A stretch of DNA of 64,000 bases from Phoronis australis (taxonomy: Eukaryota > Phoronida > Phoronidae), in the NCBI GenBank assembly GCA_002633005.1, contig NMRA01000096.1, positions 310,001 through 374,000 on the forward strand. Direction: 5' to 3'. Position numbers and translations under genes: made by a program. Below are positions 10,944-22,780 of the stretch, in pieces. Below the pieces are notes generated by a model that ran no database searches, was not told the origin of the DNA, and saw only the letters and a list, made by a program, of their open reading frames with translations. Numbering within the stretch: position 1 is the stretch's first letter; each line of letters begins with the position of its first letter.

Positions 10944-12022
10944 TAAACAAGGAGACCAGCACATTCAGGTACATTACTTTTAGCTGTCTATTAACTCCCA
11001 CACAATGATAAGCCAATATAGTGGAGGTAAAAATTATCAACCCCTTATCAACCCTTGGTCACCTGAGATGGCTGTGTCATAAATAGGCCTTCATCTAGCA
11101 GGAGTTCAGGGCATCCAAAATGATCAAAAAACTCAACTTTTGACACCCAATTTAGGACCCCTGTTAGGCATTTGGACAACCTGTTCTGAATTTGGAAGGC
11201 CTGTTCAGCATTTGGATGACCAAGTAAAGCAAACAAGTAACCACTGGTATCTTTTTTAACTCGTTAACATTACCTATTTAGAACTCATTGGCCTGTCTCG
11301 AAAAAAAGTTAGATAAGATACGATCAGCTTTATTGCATACCCATGTCTCTGCAATAAAAGACTATTAGGCTTGGGATCATTAAAACGCAGTCGCCCATCA
11401 TTGAAGAAGAATGCCCTGAGAAATTGTGAAATCAGTTATGGATGCTGGTCCCGAGACAACTTGCTTCAGGGTAACAAAACAGCCAATGATACCTTGTCGG
11501 CAAGACATAAGACTCAACCTGATTTTCAAGTAATGGTAAATCTCATCAGTTTCCCATAAAAACTGGACTTCTTCATACTTCCAGAGCTTCTGACATTGTT
11601 TTGAAAGCCCAGAATTTCTCAATTTGAAAACTTTTGTCAGGTGGTACCTGTGGAAATGATTCATTTATACACGGTAGTCCTGTTTTGCTTTTATGAAAGC
11701 AATGAGGAAATGAAACTTCTCAAGTCCATCACACTGTGCAGTTAACTGGCAAGATTTAAGTTTACACTTCAACTAGTCACAAACATTGCAAATTCAAAAA
11801 CAATCTGATTACTGGTAGGCAGTTTAAGATGAGTGCAAAACTTCTATGGATGACAGCAAAATTCATTAATTTTTAACACAAAAAGTCATTTTTAAAAAGT
11901 TCGAAATCATGGAGGTATGCAAATTGTGATGTCCTCAGCTTTCTGAAAAGTTATAAAGTACCTAATTGAAAAAAATGCCTTCACTGGCTACAAACAAAAA
12001 TTCCACACCACCATCACATCTC
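10944..12022. other. No gene recognised
   Basis: Non-coding on inspection. A short imperfect repetition of a GGCATTTGGA-type phrase occurs around 11160-11220. Nothing else is supportable. Confidence 0.4.
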
Positions 12023-12433
12023 AGGGCTCGATGCTTACATAATGTTAATTCGCCAAGTATGATCTGGCAAAATTCCCAGTTTGCCAAATGAGATACAAGA
12101 ACTGCCAACTCAGAAAATGATAGCTGGATAGCATTTTTTGGTACAATGGAAAATTGGGAATGTTTTGCGTACTACTTGGTTACGCTCAATTTCCACCTTT
12201 AGGTCCAAATATACCACACAAGCTTGCTTCTTGAGGAAGAACCAGATGATCGGCACACAGTGGCCTGTGCATGACTCATGAAAGGGCCCTTACAATTTTT
12301 GCCAAATAATTGCGACTTCCATTTGCTTACTTCCAGATATGTGCGTGACGGCTTTATGGTGACCTGAGATTTTTACCAGGCTGCCAAACAAAATGAGGTG
12401 GAATTGGCAATCTGAAGGTCATCAAATTGAGCC
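12023..12433. mobile_element. hAT-like non-autonomous element (diverged)
   Basis: Begins CAGGGCTCGATGCTTAC and ends with an inverted AGGGCTCAAT-type terminus. The interior has GGCAAAATTCCCAGTTTGCC and TTTTTACCAGGCTGCCAAAC phrases that recur in the element at 20253-20794. No clear target duplication, so the boundaries are approximate. Confidence 0.45.
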
Positions 12434-15400
12434 CTAAATCAGCCCTCTTTAATCCATAACAAAATTACGTCTAACGCTGTTAGAAATTTTCCTGGTGTAC
12501 AGTAACATGCGAAGTTGCACAAAAAAGTTGAGAAACTGATAGGTACGCAATATATCAACATTTCTTAATCTGTCTCAGCTCATACACGTTGAGTTACGAG
12601 TTGAATTCAAGATGCAAGCACAAGGAGTCTTTACTTTGATCGGTTGCTGACATACCTAACACTCCTCTGAATGTAACTACCATAACAGCCTCAATACTTC
12701 CAGTGGATGTTCAAAACATGAACGCCAGCACACCAGTTGTAAGAGATATGTGCCACCATAGGTAACAAGACAGATAACCTTCAATAACTTCCAAACTACC
12801 TTCATTTAAACCTCATCAGGTCAACACTGGGAGCTCAGGGCATCTTTGAAATGCTATAGTTTCCAGTAATTATTTCAGCATGTGGAATTTGGTTAGAACA
12901 AATTGGACATGGTTTGGATAACAACTTGTAAGTCAAATATTAGTTCCAGGCTAGCCTGATTTCCAGAACAACTGTTTCACTTGATTTAAGCCCTGTCCGC
13001 ATAGTATAATAGTCATCAACAATTTTCACAAACATCAACTAACAACTGGAGAGAATAGACAGGTGCTTCGATGCAATTATCAAACTCATAAGGCATATAC
13101 TGTCAATTGGGAAATAGCACTTTAGTTGGGCTCAGGAGATCGCTGGCCAATAAGCGGTGTGAAAGGTCACGTGACACTTACTATTCAGATAGAAAATGAA
13201 AAAGGCTCTCAAAAGCAGGGAATGTCGAAAGGGGCCGTTGTCTGAAATGCAGCGAAGACATGATTTTAGAAACAGTGGACTCATAGAAGAGTCAGTAATG
13301 ATGCATGCCATGATGCATTTGAGATGAGATTTTCAGTTCTGAACATGTGTTCAACTAGTGGTCTCCGTAGTTCAGGGAGACAGAAACATGATCAGCAGAA
13401 AATGTCGAGGTAAATCCTAAGTTGGAACTGTGATCTGTTCCATAATAGTAACTTACTACTTAATTCCGAAAAATAATTGAAACTCACTTTCAGTAAGCAA
13501 AAGAATAATGTATCTGCAATAGACCCATAATTGTTGCTCGCTCAGAAAAATTGTACAAATTATTTCCAGTCAGTGACGTTCTAATTATTACATGGCAATT
13601 GTGACGTGGGAGCGTAAGGCCAAATTTTCAAGTCCACAGGAAGTCTACAAATAAAAGTCACAAAATCCCAGTTGTAACTGTGTTCACACTGCCACAGCTC
13701 CCACACTGAATATAAGACAACACTGAATATAAGAAACATCTAAACGCCAATCAGACAACTATTAATAACTAATTTTAGTGTTTTTTGACAATGTAAGCTC
13801 AATCACAAACTTCTCACAGATGGCGTGACATGTTCTTGAGCTTTTGGAAGGCAGCTCTGTTCAACTAACAAAACTTTCATTTCCAGTTTCATCCCACCTT
13901 GTCAGTCAGCCCAGCTGAGTCACTTGACAATGAGATAAAACCAAATGTTTACCAGGCTACCACTTCTGGTAATCAAGGTCCTGATAAAGATAACCATATT
14001 GCCATTCTTTGTCAGATGTGGTCCTCTGGGTGACACACACAACTATCTGAATGGTGCTGATAAACTGTAAACATTTTCCAACTTCAAGAACTTTATCTCA
14101 AGCTGTTTCGGAATGGTACCAGGTGGGCAAGCTAATTTGCTAAGCCTACTCCTCCTAGAGGTTAGAAGCTCTAAGTATACTTGAGTTTCACCATCAGAGT
14201 AAATGTAGGGTTTATCATTTACCGTAACCTGAGTTACCAAGATTACCATAGTAACTGTACTTCAAACTCTTTCGTGCTTCAATGAATGCATAGACAAGCA
14301 TTTTAGAGGCAAACTAGAATTTCCTGAAAACTTATGTTTGTTGAAATTTTTGATAAAACATAATTCCATTTGTTCACCACATCATGTCCAAACTGAAGAG
14401 CATTTAGAATACCTTGCATCATCAAAACCTAGTTGGAGACAATGATACAATGAACAGATAGAGTTATTGATTTTCCCAACATGTACAAGGTCAATAAGTG
14501 AACAAGAAAACATGGAAGAAATTAACCACAGCGAGTAAGGTAGACCTGTGTGTCTTGTATCAATTTCATGTTGATATACAGTTATCAAAAAATTTTAATT
14601 AGAATTCTGAAGTTAAAGTAGTGCGAGATGAAAAATCAATATACAACATGTGAAATTAAGTTTAGAATGATTAAAAGTGAAACAAAACATATCATTGAAC
14701 TTTTAATCACCTACGTAAGTATATACTGTGGAAAAATGAAATGAAAAAGCGAAGACGAACCATGGAGAGAGACTGAACAGGCAGCGTCTACCACTGAACC
14801 GGATCACATATCACCAACTCCCTACCAATATGTATAACAAACAACTCTATCAACAAGGCATACCATTAAAAGTGCACTTTAGAAATGCACGAGTCGGGGC
14901 AAAAAGCAAGCGATATGTCTTCATAGTAAGTTAATTACATCTGGTATCAAGAATCCGCAAACACATTCATCCCCTCCGGTCAGACTGAACTCTCCATGAA
15001 CTGTTTAAAAAATGTCCAACTTTAAAACCAAGAGGCATTGTGAGGAAAAAGCGACTGTTTACCTATAATGCTTCACTTCTGTCAGTGGCAATAGCCATTT
15101 TCTGATAGCAGTACACAATGAATGCGCTCTGGCCATTATGAAGCACTTGACTTACGACATTGTGATTTGACAGCGTTTTTTATATTTCTTGCAATCACCA
15201 GCACTCATATTATCACTAATGATTCACAGAAAAAGTCCAAGAATGGGGAAATAGCGCTTTGTCTTTCTGTTTTACTTGCCAGAATTTGACATGGGGTCAA
15301 TTATTCAGTCACATGATCAAACACTATAGAGTGTGTAAGATGTTTCCTACTTCAACCTCATCACAGTTAGCAATGCTCTACATCAAATTTAAACTGACTC

Positions 15401-17507
15401 ATCAATTCAAAGTCAACAGATTTGTGCTATCATGTGAAACTCTTCTGCCCCCAGTATTGACAATCACATCATTGCAGCATTTGCTTTCTTGCCTCACAAA
15501 TTAGAGAGTTGATTTCAAGATGATGTTACAGTACTCACTCACAGTGACTAAGGCATCTACGGAAGTGAGATTAACACCATACCTAACGAATGCTCACGGT
15601 GCTGAATGCCAGAGGGTTAGAATTGAACTTGCTTAACATTTGAAATATCGGGATTGGTCACTTCCGGCAACATAAGCCTGACAGGGGGACTAATCTGCGT
15701 TTCAAGTCGCACTATTCCTGCAGTTTGGTCACTAGAGCGTGCAGGCAATGAACCGAGCACGCATATTATTGCGCTTATTTTCTATCCTGATGCAAAAGAA
15801 GTCACACTGGATATCATATAACCAGCAGATATTTACATTTTGGGTAAATATGATGCGTAGCACACATAATCCATATGCGTAGTGTACAAATATACTCCTG
15901 TAGACAATATTTAGGAGTTATTTCATCAGCGTAAGCCGTGGCCTCAATATTTTGAAATTGGAAACTCCTGCTGCACATAACCTTTTGAACCAAGACAACA
16001 ATCATAAAGTAATCAAAACACTGTATTACCGGAGGGGGGCCCAGGTCTTCGTCACAGACAGCAGGCAAAGTGCAAGTAACACACAGACTTGTACAACGGT
16101 CCAGACGTTCACACAAAGAACCTCTCTTTCATTTGTAATCCAGTTACACCGCCGTATGTAGTAAAAAACGCATGACCTACTACAAACAGGACTAAAATAT
16201 CAAAGGCAGGCCTTAAAGCAAACATGGAAATTATGATGTATTGATTTTTGACAGTGTTCAGTGTCCTTCATACACATAGGGAACTAACTCGATCCTGCTC
16301 TGCAGCAAAGCTTATAAACAGCACGGCACAATGATTTCAAACTTACCTACACAGTCACTGAATCACAAAATTCACCTGCCAAGGTAAACAGAATGTAGCA
16401 CAGAAACCCTCTCTGTATCGTGTCCTTTAGTGACCGACAAATAATAAGGACTGACTGACAGAGGGCGGTTACATTTTATGTACATCCTGAAGATGACTGT
16501 TGACATATATAAAGGATTTGTCACACAATAACTTACTTAGAGAAATACAACCTGCTGCACTCACAGGGGTATTATGTAATACCAGAAAACAACAAAGCAA
16601 GAATCATCCTCTGAATCACTGAATAGACAGCATTTGCGATTTCCTGTTTACTCCTAAGGTATTATGTCAACCACACACAAGATGGCTGATTGCAATATGC
16701 TGACCCATGTCAGATTAAGCAATCAGAATATGCCTTCATCACTCATCAGCCTAATTAGAAGAGCAATAACATCTTTGGTAAACTGGGGTAATAACAGGGA
16801 TGTGTTCCATAAAATAATTAAGTTTCTTAGAGAAGAACAGATCACACAAGACGGAGCAAAATCACGCCACTAAAAGGCATGTTTTGTAAGCTCTAGTAGC
16901 AAAATGGCTAAAAGTGTTTGGCCATTGGATTGTTGAATTGTGGGAGTACATCCTAAGTAAAAACCTTATTTCCATTACATAAACTATGGTTTCTCACCGC
17001 AGCAGTATCACAGCGAGTGTCTTGTGTTTAAGGAACTACCCCTGATGTGGGCTAAAGATTTCACTGGATGAAGATTAGTTTAATTGGCATCTTTGACAGA
17101 TATCAAAACAGATCACCCACCACTGGAGGAGACAAACACTGCTAAAGTTTTACTAACAGCTTTAATGCATGGTTTCCAAATGATCCAACCAACACAGACT
17201 GAGGAGAACTGTCATACTGCCTGGAAACTACGTGTCCATCCACAACAGAGGTCACTGGATCCAACACATCTAGTACAAGAATCAAAACCCTAATCTCACA
17301 CTAAATGCAAAACATCAACTGTGAATGTCAAGCCGTTATGCAACGTAGAATTCTATTATTTTGACCATTTCCTCCACTAACATCTGCATAGGTTATTGTC
17401 ATTCCTGACATTCTAGTCTTGTAAGTGGAGATTTATACCTCATTACTTAAGCAACTGACTGCTAACATTTTTTGCTATGTTTCCCATACCGATCTAAAAT
17501 AAAAGAT
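12434..17507. other. Long stretch without a recognised gene
   Basis: No open frame longer than about 100 codons, no domain similarity and no paired splice sites that build a coding exon. Composition is uniformly AT-rich. Consistent with intergenic DNA or a long 5' intron of the LHFPL2-like gene. Confidence 0.4.
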
Positions 17508-17541
17508 TTACTTACTTACTTACTAACTTTCTTACTTACTA
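17508..17541. repeat. TTAC microsatellite
   Basis: An imperfect run of TTAC/CTTA units following an A/T-rich tract. Confidence 0.8.
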
Positions 17542-20252
17542 GCCATAGCTAATAGACTCGCCACAAGCAAATGGTCACCAAGTTCACAAATCTGTTAATC
17601 AATGTGACAGGTAACAGACCTGTCATACCTACTGTTCACATCGTTCCTCAGTTTTAAAATGACTGCAATTCAACACCCATTTTTAGTAAAGCAATGTCCA
17701 AGACACCAGAAATCTTTGAAGAGGCTTTCAAATATTGACAAAAGTCGAAGACTTCATTGTAAGCATGAAAGACGGCACTTGGTGATAGTACTGTAAAATC
17801 ACACCTGTTAAAGACAATACAGCGGACGAGTGACTTTTTTCATTTTTTCAAAAAATGATAACTAGCACAGTTCTAGTATACTACCAAAAGAAAATGCATT
17901 CATGACAAATGTTAGAAGCACTTGAAAAAAGAAAAATCTCAATTTTGGCAATCATTTTTCCAAAATTGGTGGGATTTTATCGTAAAATACCTACTGTTAT
18001 GTAGTTAAAATCCTTGGTTTGATCGAATATCCCCCCAGAGAAAGCTGTTCAGGTTGCAGTGTTGTGTTGATGTCAACAGGCTTGTCATAATAAACAGGTG
18101 AATGTAGGTTTACTGGCTGTGCCTTTAAAGTTGATGAATACTGGGCCTGAAAAGTGCATTAATAGTTTAATTGTATTACAAAGAATGGTTACAACAGGTA
18201 GTCAAAACAGAGGCTTAAAGGGAAATCAGATTAGGCAATCAGGTGAAAACTACTGAATAATCTGGCTTGTCTATGCTGAATACCTGTGGAAATGAACAGC
18301 ATTGCCTGATTTTGTAGTGCGAGTGCAGACAAAGACGTACTGGCGCCTCGAATGCAAATGAGCTCAGCTCATAGCTCGTGTCTGCGGACTGTGAGCATTT
18401 TGCTAGGCATGAGGCGAATATCTCACTCGATGGCTTTCTTTTAGCAAGTGTAGTTAAATTCTAACAATATGTGGGTCAGGTGAGCTTAGTGCTTAGTCGA
18501 TTACCTTTTACCTTCCAAACCCAATGAAATTTAATTAAATTGCACCACCTGACAACAACAAATCTCTCTCAGCGTGTACTATATTTACGCTGTTCACCTT
18601 CAATATAATACATAAGTCAGTGCAGGGGGAGAAATAAGTCATCAGTATTTGGGGCTCAACAAGCCCGATGAGTAACATCAACTACAGATTTTAAAACCTG
18701 TGTCTCAACCATGACACAAATCTTAAACCAAAACCTTCACAATCTTGGGACAGTTCACGCTTGAGACAGTGTAAGCTTCAACTCATTCAAAAACTAAAAA
18801 CTCAATTTGTCTCAGGAGACCAGTGAAAATGATAGTCTGAATGTTCGAGTTGAAGATACTCTCCAGACTAGCTTCAACAGGCGTTTTACATCAACCATTC
18901 AAGAACCAATCTTAATTTTCAATGCTAAATTAAATTATGTACCTAGCTACTTCAACAATTTAAAAGAATTGCTGGATAAGCAAATGTTATAACCTTTGAA
19001 CCATTGAAGAGATGCTTGACACAATTAGCCTCAAACAATTCAGTGTCAAAGCACTTGAATAAGTGGCCAGCTTATCAATTTTGCTCTTTACTTGAACTCA
19101 TTATTTGGTGAAATTTTCTCCAAATTACTCTGTCTGCTTCTTTGATTTATATGAAAACTTGTACTTAAGATGCGATTGTTTTGGTAAAAATTGGGCACTA
19201 CGTGGTTCACTTCAACATGGCAGTCATTTTACGTTTTTTTTTTTCTTTAAACAAAACTATAGCTACGTAATTGTTTGACGGACCTTCCCGAAACTCAGCA
19301 TATGAGTAGGGCACTTACCACGTTCGATTAATTGAAATTTACTAACGACTAGGCTCTTACTGTTTCTTGCATACTTTTTGGTTTACTATCAATTGTGTAA
19401 GTCTCTAAGTTTCTTATAAATCATTTCTATATAAACTTTTAACACCACCACCACCACCACCACCACCACCAATGTTTTCGACATTATCACTTTCATCATC
19501 ACTATCTTTCATTCTATATCACCAAGTGTTGTTCACAAGGGGTCGCTTTATCAAAGTCAATACGACCAGCCCTAGTTACGACTGTCATATTTTAAATTTT
19601 TATGAGCACGCAGCTCGTTAAAGTGGTCTATGAAGATAGTCAATGAGGGTGAATAAAATCTAAGGTTGAATTTATGTTGCTCTGCAATGTTCCTTATCTC
19701 CTATTTAACAGGGCTGCATTGGCAGCACCATGTCTCAGCTGTCATGGCCCCTGAGTACTTTCGTAACTCACCACCACTAAACTACGTCCCCATAAGCATA
19801 CCTCGACATGAACTCACTGGTACATTCCTTGAATAACAGTCTTACAATGACATGATTTTACCTACCATACATTAAGAAATTTATGGTAAATTCTATCACC
19901 AAAGGAGTAATGGGCCACAAAAAGGAATAGCATCCGTAAAGTTTGGTTTGCGAACATGTATCAGTAATAGCTCCATACTTACAGTAAATGTTCCCCAATT
20001 TGGGATAGCCTCTTAAAGTTGGGACGCCGAAATTTAAGGTGAACTTGAATTTTTCCGATTCTCAAATTTGGGACACGAGTCACTTTGCTTTGATCAACAA
20101 GGCCCTCAATGTCTCTCTCGATTTTGAGGCCAAATATCGGCCCCATTTCCCTACTTAAAAATCTTGCAAATTTCCCTCATCAGGCCCCAAAATTTCCTTC
20201 CAAAGATTAAAAAATCGTCAAAAAAGCAGACCCTTAGATTCAGAAAGTTGTA
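17542..20252. other. No gene recognised apart from a microsatellite
   Basis: Non-coding by inspection. Contains the ACC run at about 19441. Other short open frames are not supported. Confidence 0.4.
19441..19471. repeat. ACC trinucleotide microsatellite
   Basis: About nine consecutive CAC/ACC units, read directly. Confidence 0.9.
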
Positions 20253-20794
20253 CAGTGCTCAACGCTATATTAAATGCCAAGTTGCATTTAGCGACCTGGC
20301 GAAAATTCCAGGTCGCCAAACGAAACCTGAGGTCACCGACTAAAAAAGAAAAAACTTTGAACGGCCATAACGCCACTCATTCTCTTGAGCTTCTCCAATT
20401 TCCCCATAAATGCCTAAATATAGGTATACATTCATTCTCTAACTCAATTGTTCCTACCCACGAACGAACATCGAATGGAGACGACCGCATGGGCTGATTG
20501 CCCGAATTTCACCAGTTTTTGCCGAACAATTCTGACTTCAGTCTGTTTACTTTCTGTTGTAACTGAAGCATGGTGCCAAATGCACTGAATTCACGAAATA
20601 AACGCAACAACTGTGAACCACAGGTAATAAATCTTGGAAAACTGTTAGTAAGTTTGGAAGTCAACATGAACTTTGAAACGAATTTAGAGGGAATTATTGT
20701 GTATTACTAGCACTAGCGAATTCATGGAAACTTGGAATTTTTACCAGGTTGCCAAACACAAACTGACGACCAGCAAGTCGCCAAACCCAGTGCT
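20253..20794. mobile_element. Repeat element flanked by 6-base duplications, related to the 12.0-kb element
   Basis: GTTGTA precedes position 20253 and follows 20794, as expected for a target-site duplication. Internally it holds GCGACCTGGCGAAAATTCC with its complement and the TTTTTACCAGGTTGCCAAAC phrase shared with 12023-12433. The outermost CAGTGCT bases occur in direct rather than inverted orientation, so class assignment (hAT-like) is tentative. Confidence 0.5.
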
Positions 20795-21904
20795 GTTGTA
20801 TTAAAGGAGCAATACACCAGCGTTGCGTGGGCCAAACTAGCTTTTGATTTAGACCACTAGTACCGCTGTAAAATAGGTCTGAAATTCTTCTTTTATCAGA
20901 CGAGAAATCAGACGAGAAGTGGTTTTTGGTCTGGCAAAGAACTGACAGTTTGTCATTCTCAAGATCACGCTCGTCGCTCGGTGAACAGAATGACACATCG
21001 TGAGAAGCATCAAGTTGCACAGTCCAATCTCAAACACTAAGGAGAGTTCGAAGCCCAAAAATCAAATCTTTTTTGATTAAGGAGCAGTTAGAGACCAATT
21101 TCATAGCGGTCTAAATCGAATTTACACAAGTATTTGTGAACAGTGTTGTGGTGTTTTAATTTCCATTGTCGTCTATCACTAATTAACTACAACATAGGTC
21201 TACCACAATTTGAGTCCCCTTAGGTACCCCAGGTTTGTAAGTTAGAAAAGGCAACACCAAGGCATAAAAAGCACTATAGATTGCTGACATGCCAGCAGTT
21301 TTACAATGGACAAAAAGTGCAACCACGCATGCAAACTGGTTCACATAATTGGCTGGGTGATTTCAGACAATGCCTGATCTTCAGTCATGTGTACAACATA
21401 TGGTTCATTTGACCCCATAACAAAGACTACCAAGATTTCTTCCAACTATAATTTTCACATGCAATGAAGTGAACAAAAGCTAGTGACATCCAATAGCCTT
21501 AACACTATTGAATCAGAAGCTAACACATGATGAACAAAATGCAGTTTTTACACCTCTCTTTGCCAATGTCATACTAATATTTCCCCATGTCAAGACCCTG
21601 AGAACTGAGAAGTTACTTGCATGTACCGTACATACCGTACTATAAGCTTCTCCTGCCTTTCCAAGCCTCTGAGTCTATACACTGAGTGCATACATAACAA
21701 AAGGGATCCCAAAACATTTCACTTCAGTGAGAATTCAATTCTACCCAAAAGTCAGATAGCACAAGATAAAGTAACAGGTTATGCAATGGCGAGATTGGGG
21801 ACATCAAGTGATTCTTCTGTGTAGAATTTTTCCCACAGCGTGGATGGCTGGTAGGCAATAGCCTCCTCTTGAGAGAGACTCTCTAACCTTCAGGTTAATG
21901 CCTA
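20795..21904. other. No gene recognised
   Basis: The 108-codon minus-strand frame spanning 20694-21020 starts inside the adjacent repeat element and has no recognisable domain. Nothing else is supportable. Confidence 0.4.
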
Positions 21905-22110
21905 ATTTAGTGAAATTTAGAGAACCAGTTTCATCCACTAAATAACAGCCGTTATTCAGTGATCGCCTGGTTCTCTAAATCAGGGTCTATTATATCCCAC
22001 TAGTGCACAAGGCATCTATAATTCTGGGTCCCTGATTTTGAAAAGCAGGCTAAAATGGACCGGTTATTCAGTGAATGAAACTGGTTATCAAAATGAGAGA
22101 CCATTAAATT
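21905..22110. mobile_element. Miniature inverted-repeat element, family C copy 2
   Basis: Contains GAGAACCAGTTTCATCCACT, its complement (GCCTGGTTCTCTAAATCAGG) and a TATTATATCCCACTAG terminus that matches the arms of the 2225-2330 element. A second, more degenerate inverted block follows to about 22110. Confidence 0.6.
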
Positions 22111-22499
22111 TTACAAATGACAGATTTTGTAAGTGACTATTGTCATCATGTAGGCCTAATAATGCAGCTTTTGTAGGACCTAACCTAAATAATTTTTTTT
22201 GAAATTTTGTGACTAGACAGGTGGGTACAGGTTTTGTCCTGATCGAAAAACGCGCAGTGCCATAGGATGTTCGTCTATAACTCTGATAATTTTCATCGCA
22301 ATAAGGGTTATGGATAACTGCAAATTAATGTGAAAAGCAACTCAAGACAGATGGGTCTAAGTAAAAGAACCACCTGACCATGTCATGTGTTGTTGAGAAC
22401 CGAATGCACAGCTGGGCACTGTCTGTGGCGTGTTCTTTGAAGCAGTTATTTAACGTTTCTCATTGGAAAACACAATGTCTCAAGATAACGATTGAGGGT

Positions 22500-22780
22500 G
22501 AAATCTTACAAAACAGAAGTCTAAAGCTTACCAAAACTTGACGATCGCAGGAACAGGGTTGAACAGTCACTGGAGATCGGTAAGCTAACTTTCATCGCAC
22601 AACAATAAGCGACAACTTCGGTGATGAATCAAATCGAGGCGCGTTATTATTTTATGCTCGTTCCGGGTCTTGTTTACTTCCGCATTAATGGCATTCGAGG
22701 TACGCCTCTGGTGGTGCTACGTCGGAAATTCCCTCCCCCCTCCTTGCAAGGATTTGTCGTTCTGTATAAACTATGTTACT
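22500..22780. promoter_or_regulatory. Candidate promoter / non-coding first exon
   Basis: This patch has visibly more CpG dinucleotides than its surroundings (CGATCG, GAGGCGCG, TTCCGGG, CTACGTCGG). It holds good splice donors on both strands: minus strand TTTTG|GTAAGC, exon end at 22532, and plus strand GATCG|GTAAGC at about 22580. It is a plausible 5'UTR exon of the minus-strand LHFPL2-like gene, whose coding exon has a candidate upstream acceptor at 4116, or of an unseen plus-strand gene. This is inference only. Confidence 0.25.
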
